Source: Ruminococcus flavefaciens
Lineage (GTDB): Bacteria > Bacillota > Clostridia > Oscillospirales > Ruminococcaceae
Assembly (NCBI GenBank): GCA_002348905.1
Contig: DEBW01000179.1
Span: 1-10,853 of the forward strand
Reading direction: 5' to 3'
Length of the DNA: 10,853 nucleotides
Shown one piece after another: positions 1 to 5,902 of the stretch. The notes beneath the pieces were generated by a model, which was not told the origin of the DNA, searched no databases, and saw nothing but the letters and a program-made list of their open reading frames with translations. The position numbers and the translations under genes are program-made. The first letter of the stretch is position 1. Each line of letters starts with the position of its first letter.

Positions 1-454
1 TCACGCTGAACGGCTGTCCTACGCCGCCGATACAGATCAAGCCGAAACAGGTAGAGGATACCGTTCTGAAAGAAATGCGTAAGCGTATCGAACAGCTTCA
101 TATTGAAAAACATGAAGCAAGCCCGATGCCGAAACGGAGATTATCAAGACGGAGATCATTCGCATTGACAGCGAGATACAGAAGCCCATGGAAAAGCTCG
201 CCGATGCCGACAGCGTTCTCTTTGACTACATTCAGAAGTGTGTGACTGCATTACACGAACAGAAGTCGGAGCTTGAAAGAAAGCTCCAGACCAAAGCCCG
301 TAAGCGCAGAGCTGTCGATACAGCACCTTTGGAAGAACCACTGAAAGTATGGGATACTCTGACGATGCAGGAGAAACATGATATTGCTGTCATGATGATT
401 GATGTGGTTTATGTAAGCGATGAGAACGGCGTTGAGGCCGTTTTTAGTATATGA
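1..454 (+). pseudogene. 3' remnant of a large serine recombinase, frameshifted
   Basis: The C-terminal part of a serine site-specific recombinase of the type found in Tn4451/Tn5397-like elements and related clostridial integrative elements. The 5' part is read from position 3 to about 122 (ending EKHEAS). The rest is read from about 125 (DAETEIIKTEII) to the TGA at 452-454. The two parts join only if one base is restored near 121-125, for example CCGGAT instead of CCGAT; in the second frame a TGA lies at 113-115. The visible part is charged and coiled-coil-like (ELERKLQTKARKRR), then a short terminal domain (LTMQEKHDIAVMMIDVVYVS), typical of the region after the zinc ribbon. The catalytic N-terminus lies outside the window. 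Either a decayed gene or a sequencing error; the remnant suggests the edge of an integrated element. The family call is by recalled sequence resemblance. Confidence 0.7.
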
Positions 455-456
455 AA

Positions 457-480
457 AAACAGCGTAAAATCGCTGTTTCA
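457..480 (+). terminator. Hairpin just after the recombinase stop
   Basis: An 8-bp perfect inverted repeat, AAACAGCG (457-464) and CGCTGTTT (471-478), encloses the 6-base loop TAAAAT. It starts three bases after the recombinase stop codon, where a terminator is expected. The stem is preceded by an A run and followed only by a short T run, so it is a moderate terminator and could work on either strand. Confidence 0.5.
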
Positions 481-624
481 ATAATTTATTAAGGTGCCGC
501 AATCGGCGTCCCTCATGGTACTACAGATTTGCCTGATATATAATATATATAGGGCAATAAAACGTATGCGGACATTCGATTTATCTTATGTGCAGATGTG
601 CGGAAGCATTGCAAATGTGCCGGA

Positions 625-665
625 GACTATGTGCTGCAGCACAAAAACAATAGTCATTTTTTTTT
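625..665 (+). terminator. Intrinsic terminator-like hairpin with nine-T tract
   Basis: A perfect 14-bp palindrome TGTGCTGCAGCACA (630-643) is flanked by a second inverted repeat, GACTAT (625-630) and ATAGTC (650-655). Nine T residues follow at 657-665. The outer arms leave a 7-base A-rich bulge on the 3' side. No gene ends just upstream, so it either stops read-through from the recombinase side or ends a short unannotated transcript. Confidence 0.55.
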
Positions 666-700
666 AGAATTGATAAAATGCTTATGATAATTATATTAAA

Positions 701-728
701 TGTCACAAGTATTTGTCGACACTTGACA
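701..728. promoter_or_regulatory. Candidate operator dyad upstream of the operon promoter
   Basis: The arms CAAGT (706-710) and ACTTG (721-725) form an inverted repeat with a 10-base spacer. The outer TGTC (701-704) and GACA (725-728) continue the symmetry imperfectly, and a small palindrome TGTCGACA (714-721) sits inside. The dyad ends 16 bases before the -35 box, a usual place for an activator or repressor site. The PucR-like protein encoded in the operon is the obvious candidate, but no binding motif is confirmed. Confidence 0.3.
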
Positions 729-744
729 TAATTGAGAAAAGTGA

Positions 745-774
745 TTGACAGTGTGGTTTTGCATCATGTATAAT
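745..774 (+). promoter_or_regulatory. Sigma-A-type promoter of the pyrimidine operon
   Basis: A consensus -35 hexamer TTGACA (745-750) and a consensus -10 hexamer TATAAT (769-774) are separated by 18 bases. Transcription should begin near 781. It is the strongest promoter in the window and the only convincing one upstream of the gene series, so it probably drives the whole cluster. Two perfect hexamers predict high basal strength, fitting control after initiation by the terminator that follows. Confidence 0.8.
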
Positions 775-781
775 ATAGACA

Positions 782-794
782 GTTCCAAGGGAAC
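782..794 (+). promoter_or_regulatory. Small 5' leader hairpin
   Basis: GTTCC (782-786) and GGAAC (790-794) can form a 5-bp stem with a 3-base loop at the very 5' end of the predicted transcript. It may stabilise the RNA or be part of the recognition element of the attenuator that begins 5 bases later. It matches no riboswitch class I recognise. Confidence 0.35.
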
Positions 795-799
795 AGTAC

Positions 800-845
800 A
801 AAAAGGACAATGAGGTCTATGATCTTCATTGTCCTTTTTTGTTTT
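800..845 (+). terminator. Intrinsic terminator in the operon leader (putative attenuator)
   Basis: A perfect 14-bp inverted repeat, AAAAAGGACAATGA (800-813) and TCATTGTCCTTTTT (826-839), has a 12-base loop and runs into TTTTTTGTTTT (835-845). This is a textbook rho-independent terminator. It lies about 20-60 bases after the predicted transcription start and before the first gene, so transcription of the operon must read through it. This implies conditional antitermination, or production of a roughly 65-base leader RNA. An in-frame ATG at 810 lies inside the stem, which argues against translation starting there. Confidence 0.75.
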
Positions 846-896
846 ATATCTTTTCCGGAACAAAGGAATATTAATGAATTGAAGGGAACGATCTCA

Positions 897-1682
897 ATGA
901 TTGAGCATGAAAGAAATGATATAGAGATAATGCTGGACAATGTCGGTATGGTATATGACAGTGCTGACGGCAAAGAGGTAACGGCTCTTACAAGTGTAAC
1001 GATGGATATACATAAAGGCGAATTTATTTCACTGCTCGGCCCGTCAGGCTGCGGAAAAACAACACTGCTCCGTATAATCGCAGACCTTATACATCCGACA
1101 TCCGGAAATGTTCTTATCGGCGGAGTTTCGCCAAAGGATGCAAGACTGAAACGCCGTTACGGAATGGTCTTCCAGAGTGCAACTCTTTACGACTGGCGAA
1201 CAGTAATAAAGAATATCGAGCTTCCGCTGGAGATAACACATTGTCCCAAAAAGGAACGTCACGAGAGAGCGATGAAGATGCTTGATCTTGTCGGACTTTC
1301 AGATTTTGCAGACCATTATCCACGACAGCTTTCAGGCGGTATGCAGCAGAGAGTCGGAATCGCAAGAGCACTTGCATTGCAGCCGGAGATACTTCTTATG
1401 GATGAGCCTTTTTCAGCACTTGATGAATTCACACGAGAGAAACTCCATGTTGACTTGCTGAAAATATGGCGAAAAACAAATAAAACGATAATTTTCGTAA
1501 CGCATAACATACAAGAGTCGGTATTCCTTTCTGATAGGATATGCGTACTTTCTCCTCATCCTGGCAGACTTTCAGCGATAATAGATGTTGATCTGCCAAG
1601 ACCACGTACAATGGATATCAAGGATACTCCGGAATTTACAGCTCTTGTATCAAAGGTAAGAAACAGCTTTGAAGGCGTATAA
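897..1682 (+). CDS. ABC transporter ATP-binding protein (SsuB/TauB/NitT-like)
   Basis: Cytoplasmic ATPase of 261 aa, the usual size for the nitrate/sulfonate/taurine-type importer family. It powers uptake through the two permeases that follow. All ABC motifs are present: Walker A GPSGCGKTT (48-56), Q-loop VFQ (Gln93), signature LSGGMQQR (145-152), Walker B EILLMDEP (164-171) with catalytic Glu170, D-loop SALD, and H-loop His203 in FVTHN. The open frame extends upstream to an ATG at 810, but those codons lie in the leader terminator and would add an odd hydrophobic tail. The ATG at 897 follows GAAGGGA (881-887) by 9 bases and puts the domain start in the normal place. Family members transport sulfonates, thiamine precursors or pyrimidines; the neighbours point to pyrimidines or hydantoins. 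Confidence 0.92.
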   Translation: MIEHERNDIEIMLDNVGMVYDSADGKEVTALTSVTMDIHKGEFISLLGPSGCGKTTLLRIIADLIHPTSGNVLIGGVSPKDARLKRRYGMVFQSATLYDWRTVIKNIELPLEITHCPKKERHERAMKMLDLVGLSDFADHYPRQLSGGMQQRVGIARALALQPEILLMDEPFSALDEFTREKLHVDLLKIWRKTNKTIIFVTHNIQESVFLSDRICVLSPHPGRLSAIIDVDLPRPRTMDIKDTPEFTALVSKVRNSFEGV

Positions 1683-1695
1683 GGCGGTGGTCATC

Positions 1696-2511
1696 TTGAA
1701 AAAACTAAAAAAACTGTTAACATCAAAATTCTTTATAACTATTGTATGGGTAGTTATGCTGATAGCAGTGTGGGAGCTTTTCGCATTCCATGTTGAGAAT
1801 ATAAAGAGAACTCCCGAAAATGTGCAGCCGCATCTCAGCGGAATAGTTGATTCACTTACAAGCGACCGTAAGATAAATGGAAGTCAGACAGCTCTTCAAA
1901 TGGTGATAGAAAATGCAAAGGCTACTCTTACAAGAGCAGGTATAGGTTATATAATAGGTATTGCATCGGGATTTTTACTTGCACTTTTCATGAGCCTTTC
2001 AAAAATAGTTGAAAAAACGTCGTTTCCGTATCTCATGCTGATACAGCTTATACCGATACTCGGCATGGCTCCTATAATCAATGCTATAACGGGAGATATC
2101 GCAAAGAGCCGTATCATTATAGCGGCTATACTGACGTTCTATCCGGTGGCAACGAATACTCTTGCAGGATTCAAGTCAGTACAGCGTGAAAAGCATGAAC
2201 TTATGTATTCATACGCTGCTAATAAATTTCAGATCTACACAAAAACAATGATACCTGCTTGTATACCGTATTTTTTCACAGGACTTAAAATATCAGCTCC
2301 GATGGCGATAACAGCATCTATACTTGTAGATACGCTTCAGGGCGGCATCGGACTTGGATGTTTGCTTTCACAGTCACTGAAAGGAGCAATGACAAGATAC
2401 GTATTCTGGGATATAGTATTTTTCAGTGCGGTAATTGGTATATTAAGCTTCTATATTATGGGGATCATCGAAATAATGATGTGTCCTTACAGACGAACAG
2501 GAAAGAGGTGA
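1696..2511 (+). CDS. ABC transporter permease 1 (BPD_transp_1 family)
   Basis: Integral membrane subunit of the importer, 271 aa from the TTG at 1696. That start is preferred because AAGGCGGTGG (1681-1690) lies 5 bases before it. An in-frame GTG at 1687 and a TTG at 1669, overlapping the ATPase end, are alternatives. A first membrane segment spans about residues 12-31, and several hydrophobic helices follow. The cytoplasmic coupling (EAA) loop lies near 166-198 and reads SYAANKF, ending IPACIPYFFTGLK. The glycine usual in this loop is replaced by alanine. The gene starts 13 bases after the ATPase stop and ends 7 bases before the second permease. Two different permease genes suggest a heterodimeric pore, as in several pyrimidine and hydantoin importers. 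Substrate is inferred from context. Confidence 0.88.
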   Translation: MKKLKKLLTSKFFITIVWVVMLIAVWELFAFHVENIKRTPENVQPHLSGIVDSLTSDRKINGSQTALQMVIENAKATLTRAGIGYIIGIASGFLLALFMSLSKIVEKTSFPYLMLIQLIPILGMAPIINAITGDIAKSRIIIAAILTFYPVATNTLAGFKSVQREKHELMYSYAANKFQIYTKTMIPACIPYFFTGLKISAPMAITASILVDTLQGGIGLGCLLSQSLKGAMTRYVFWDIVFFSAVIGILSFYIMGIIEIMMCPYRRTGKR

Positions 2512-2518
2512 ATATCAG

Positions 2519-3328
2519 TTGTTACATTCAAAGAAAGTACGTTCAGGAGTTACAAATATCGGATGTCCGTTATTATTTGGTGCAGCGCTTGTAGCCTCAT
2601 GGCAGACCGGACTGCTTCATAAAATCCTGAAAACAGATGAATACATTCTTCCGTATCCGATGAGGATTATCGACATTATGAAAGAAAACAGTGATAAGAT
2701 CATGCTTAATGTCAATGCATCTGTAAAAGTAGCACTGATCGGATTATTACTGGGTTCTGTACTCGGTTACCTTATTGCGATAATAGCAACTGTATTTCCT
2801 AAATACGGAAGCGGAGGCTTAACGATAGTCTCAGCTTTCAATGCGATACCGATAGTTGCTCTTGCACCGGTTTTTATAAACTGGACTAAGGATGTGAGCG
2901 ATATAGCAGAAGAACGAAGTATGGCGGCAAAGATACTTGTTGTTACAGTTACAAGTATGGCTGCCATGAGCGTGAATGCTTATCGTGGACTGACTGAACT
3001 GCCGCCTTTTTCAGAAGATCTTATGAAAACTTATGCAGCCGGCAGGCTCACAGAATTTTTCAAGCTGCGTTTTCCTAACAGTGTTCCGTACATTTTTACG
3101 GCACTGAGGGTAAGTGTTCCGGGAAGTGTCATCGGAGCACTGGTAAGTGAATATTTTGCGGAATATATCATCGGCGTAGGCAGACAGATACGTGAAAATA
3201 TTCTTATCGCACAATATGCTACAGCATGGGCATATATAGTAACAGCCTGTATCATAGGTATAGTAATGTATGCGATACTTATGCTGGCAGAATCAATTAT
3301 ACTTAAAGCTTGTCTTCACAGGACATAA
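2519..3328 (+). CDS. ABC transporter permease 2 (BPD_transp_1 family)
   Basis: Second membrane subunit, 269 aa, starting at a TTG placed 8 bases after GAAAGAGGTG (2501-2510). It has a first membrane segment around residues 8-25, a helix GLLLGSVLGYLIAIIATVF near 75-95, and a terminal hydrophobic helix (AYIVTACIIGIVMYAILM). The coupling loop, with TYAAGRL at about 171-177, is followed by FPNSVPYIFTALRVS, the hallmark pattern of this permease family. As in permease 1 the usual loop glycine is alanine. It is only distantly similar to permease 1, so the pair probably forms a heterodimer and is not a recent duplication. Both permeases begin with TTG, which may lower their output relative to the ATPase and the binding protein. 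Confidence 0.88.
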   Translation: MLHSKKVRSGVTNIGCPLLFGAALVASWQTGLLHKILKTDEYILPYPMRIIDIMKENSDKIMLNVNASVKVALIGLLLGSVLGYLIAIIATVFPKYGSGGLTIVSAFNAIPIVALAPVFINWTKDVSDIAEERSMAAKILVVTVTSMAAMSVNAYRGLTELPPFSEDLMKTYAAGRLTEFFKLRFPNSVPYIFTALRVSVPGSVIGALVSEYFAEYIIGVGRQIRENILIAQYATAWAYIVTACIIGIVMYAILMLAESIILKACLHRT

Positions 3329-3376
3329 TTATAGGACAAGTTCAAAATGCAGACAAACAAACTTCAATATATTTTC

Positions 3377-3383
3377 AGGAGGA
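3377..3383 (+). promoter_or_regulatory. Ribosome binding site fixing the binding-protein start
   Basis: AGGAGGA lies 6 bases before the ATG at 3390. It is the strongest ribosome site in the transport part of the cluster and rules out the longer open frame that reaches back into permease 2. A strong site here fits the excess of binding protein over membrane subunits common in ABC importers. Confidence 0.75.
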
Positions 3384-3389
3384 ATAATT

Positions 3390-4511
3390 ATGAAAAATCT
3401 CAGAAAAACAATGGCTTTTATCGCCGCAATGACAATGCTTACAGGTGCTTTTGCAAGCTGTGGTTCATCAGAAAACAGTTCTGAGGCAGGAAAAAGCACA
3501 GTTTCTGAAAGTTCTTCATCATCCGGACAGACAGCAGAAATGAGTGACTCTGACAGGATAGTAGCAGCAGCACAGGCTGGCAAGGTTGGCAACTGGGGAC
3601 TTGGAAATGAGTATGAGATACTTGCTCTCCTTACAAAGTATGGTCAGAAGACCGAATATCTCTCGCAGGCATTCGATATGGACGGATTTGATGACGATTC
3701 GATAACACTTGCTTCTGCAATGACTTACAATGAACTTGGACTCGTAAAGAATGATTACGAAGGCGGATACGGTTACGGCGATACTGTCGGCATTATAGAT
3801 ATGAATAATGAAGGTGTCGCAATGCTTGAAGATAACCTTTTCTGCACAAAGGAATTTGCTGAAAAGAATCCGAACACGGTAAAGGCATTTATATCTGCTT
3901 CTATGAAAGGATGGGAGTATGCCTGTGAAAATCCTGAAGAAGCCGCTCAGATAGTATTTGAAGCTGGTTCTTCTGTATCATCCGACCATCAGGCATACAT
4001 GGCTTCTGAAGTAAAGAAACTCGTTGAGACTGATACAAAGGGCAATACAGTTAATGAATACGGAAAAATGGATGAGGAAGCTATGCAGCAGACACTTGAT
4101 CTTGCTAAGGAGTATATCTCCCTTGATGACAGCACAGCTGCTTCAAAGCTTCAGACACTTACACTTGATGATATAAGAGATACATCCTATTGGGAAGATG
4201 CTTCTGCTGATGATTTCGGCGATCCGGAAAAGACAAGCGTATCTGTACAGCTCAAATGGCTGCCGCAGTGCCAGTTCATGGGATACTATGTTGCAAAGGC
4301 AAAGGGTTACTATGATGAAGTTGGTCTTGATGTTGATATCGTTTCAGGCGGCGGAGACATCGGCGAAACAACGGCTGTAAACAACAGTACTGTTGATTTC
4401 GGTGTAACGTGGGTATCAAACCTTATCTCAGCTGATGCCGGAGGTATGGACCTTTTAGAGATAGCACAGGTTTATCAGAGATCAGGACTTGTACTTGTTT
4501 ACAAAAAGTAA
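3390..4511 (+). CDS. ABC substrate-binding lipoprotein, NMT1/SsuA-like, apparently circularly permuted
   Basis: Extracytoplasmic solute-binding protein of 373 aa, anchored by a lipoprotein signal with Cys24 in GAFASC and followed by a Ser/Glu-rich linker (about 25-55). The fold segments are in an unusual order. After the linker comes GKVGNWGLGNEYE (64-76), normally the start of the second lobe. Next come the rest of that lobe and the usual C-terminal helices (MKGWEYACENPEEAAQIVFE). Only after a junction near 247-283 does VSVQLKWLPQCQFMGYYVA (284-302) appear, the strand and ligand loop that normally begin the mature protein. The chain ends in IAQVYQRSGLVLVYKK, which normally leads straight into the GKKVG strand. 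Both lobes are complete and the frame is intact, so this is a rearranged protein and not a fragment. It presumably delivers a pyrimidine or hydantoin to the permeases. The family assignment rests on recalled sequence patterns. Confidence 0.85.
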   Translation: MKNLRKTMAFIAAMTMLTGAFASCGSSENSSEAGKSTVSESSSSSGQTAEMSDSDRIVAAAQAGKVGNWGLGNEYEILALLTKYGQKTEYLSQAFDMDGFDDDSITLASAMTYNELGLVKNDYEGGYGYGDTVGIIDMNNEGVAMLEDNLFCTKEFAEKNPNTVKAFISASMKGWEYACENPEEAAQIVFEAGSSVSSDHQAYMASEVKKLVETDTKGNTVNEYGKMDEEAMQQTLDLAKEYISLDDSTAASKLQTLTLDDIRDTSYWEDASADDFGDPEKTSVSVQLKWLPQCQFMGYYVAKAKGYYDEVGLDVDIVSGGGDIGETTAVNNSTVDFGVTWVSNLISADAGGMDLLEIAQVYQRSGLVLVYKK

Positions 4512-4527
4512 TTGGAGGTAAGTTTTT

Positions 4528-5883
4528 ATGGACATGATAATCAAAAACGGAACTATCGTCAATGCTGACGGAATATTCCGTGCAGATATAGGTATAAAGG
4601 ACGGAAAGATATCAGTCATAGCTGATGATATAGATACAGCCGGATGCGAAAATATTGTTGATGCAAGCGGAAAGCTTGTACTTCCGGGAGCTATTGATGC
4701 ACATACACATCTTGCAATGCCGTTTGGCGGTACTATATCATCTGATGATTACTTCGCAGGCACACGAGCAGCTGCCTGCGGAGGTACAACAACAGTATTC
4801 GATTTTGTATTGCAGGACTTCGGAGAAACAATGGTCGATGCTGTAAAACGCCGTGATGCACTCTGTGCGCCGGTCGCAGCAGTGGACTATTCCTACCATG
4901 TGGCAGTAAAGGACGTAAGCGGCGGACTTCTCGATTCGATTGAAGAATGTGTAGAATACGGAGTGCCGTCATTCAAGGTGTTCATGGTATATGATTTTGG
5001 AGTTACAGACGGTGTATTCTATCAGGTGCTCCAGAAGGCTAAGGAATGCGGAGCTCTTATAGGTGTACACGCTGAGAACAACGAGCTTGTGAACACGCTT
5101 ACAAAGCAGTTTCTTTCAGAGGGCAAGACAAGTGCATGGTATCATTATATGTCACGTCCGGAATTTGTTGAAGGTGAGGCTGATGAAAGAGCTATACAAT
5201 GGGCAAAGGCAGTCGGAGCACCTCTCTATATCGTACATCTTGCAAACAAGCAGGGCGTTGAAGCAGTTACAAAGGCTAAAGACGAAGGTTATACGATATA
5301 TGCAGAAACTTGTCCGCAGTACCTTGAGTTTACCTGTGATGTCTATAAGCGTGAGGACGGACGTAATTTCGTATGTTCGCCTCCGATGAAGGGCGAGGAG
5401 AGCAGACAGGCACTCTGGGAAGCTATAAAGCGTGGCGATATTGATACTATAGCAACAGATCATTGCCCGTTCCAGTCATACGAAAAAGACTGGGGCAGGG
5501 ACGACTTTACCAAGATACCAAATGGATGTGCCGGTATTGAAAATATGTATCCGTATATGCTTTCAGCTGCAAATACAGGAAAGATACCATTTACAAAGGC
5601 AGTTGAGATATGCTCAGCAAATCCTGCAAAGATATTCGGATGCAAGGATAAGGGCAGTATTTCTATAGGCAAGGATGCAGATATAGTTATTTATGACCAG
5701 TCGATAGATTTTACTATAACTAATGATAAAATGCATTCAGACTGCGACCATACGATATGGGAAGGCATCACAGTTCACGGCTATCCGGTACAGACCTATT
5801 CAAGAGGAAAGCTTGTTTATGATAACGGTGAATTTGTCGGTGAACAAGGCTGGGGCAAATTTGTCAAGTGCAGTTTGAAATGA
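4528..5883 (+). CDS. hydA: Dihydropyrimidinase / D-hydantoinase
   Basis: Cytoplasmic binuclear-metal amidohydrolase of 451 aa, close to the usual 455-470. It opens dihydrouracil or dihydrothymine (and hydantoins) to the N-carbamoyl-beta-amino acid. All expected metal ligands are visible: His59 and His61 in DAHTH, the carboxylated Lys150 in PSFKVFM, His181 in VHAEN, His237 in YIVHLAN, and Asp311 in ATDHCPF. Tyr155 matches the substrate tyrosine of D-hydantoinases. The C-terminal NPAKIFG and KDADIVIYD segments are typical of the family's small beta domain. The ATG follows GGAGGT (4514-4519) by 8 bases, and the gene lies 16 bases after the binding-protein stop. Allantoinase is a less likely alternative, given the dehydrogenase immediately downstream. 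Confidence 0.93.
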   Translation: MDMIIKNGTIVNADGIFRADIGIKDGKISVIADDIDTAGCENIVDASGKLVLPGAIDAHTHLAMPFGGTISSDDYFAGTRAAACGGTTTVFDFVLQDFGETMVDAVKRRDALCAPVAAVDYSYHVAVKDVSGGLLDSIEECVEYGVPSFKVFMVYDFGVTDGVFYQVLQKAKECGALIGVHAENNELVNTLTKQFLSEGKTSAWYHYMSRPEFVEGEADERAIQWAKAVGAPLYIVHLANKQGVEAVTKAKDEGYTIYAETCPQYLEFTCDVYKREDGRNFVCSPPMKGEESRQALWEAIKRGDIDTIATDHCPFQSYEKDWGRDDFTKIPNGCAGIENMYPYMLSAANTGKIPFTKAVEICSANPAKIFGCKDKGSISIGKDADIVIYDQSIDFTITNDKMHSDCDHTIWEGITVHGYPVQTYSRGKLVYDNGEFVGEQGWGKFVKCSLK

Positions 5884-5902
5884 TTTGCACGGAGGTGCTG
5901 AA

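Larger units (their letters stand above)
455..744. other. Non-coding region between element remnant and operon promoter
   Basis: No credible coding region. Besides the two hairpins listed separately it holds an imperfect 25-base A+T-rich dyad at 531-555 (GCC...ATATAT...GGC) and four copies of ATGTGC at 588, 596, 615 and 629. There is also a TATAAT at 539-544 without a convincing -35 box. Being next to a recombinase remnant, the region may contain the end or attachment site of the former element, but no repeat pair proving this is visible. Confidence 0.5.

Noticed and set aside
874..882. Two-codon minigene ATG-AAT-TGA in the leader
   Set aside because: It follows an AAAGGAA and could be translated, but it lies after the terminator and such strings are common by chance.
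810..896. N-terminal extension of the ABC ATPase from the ATG at 810
   Set aside because: These codons lie in the leader terminator and its T tract and encode a hydrophobic stretch not found in such ATPases; the ATG at 897 has a better-placed ribosome site.
3270..3389. Upstream extension of the binding-protein frame into permease 2
   Set aside because: The lipoprotein signal begins at 3390 directly after AGGAGGA; the extension is not signal-like and overlaps a real gene.
3300..3389. Possible separate promoter for the binding protein in the gap after permease 2
   Set aside because: Only A+T-rich TATAGG-like and TTGTCT-like strings with poor match; no convincing -35/-10 pair.
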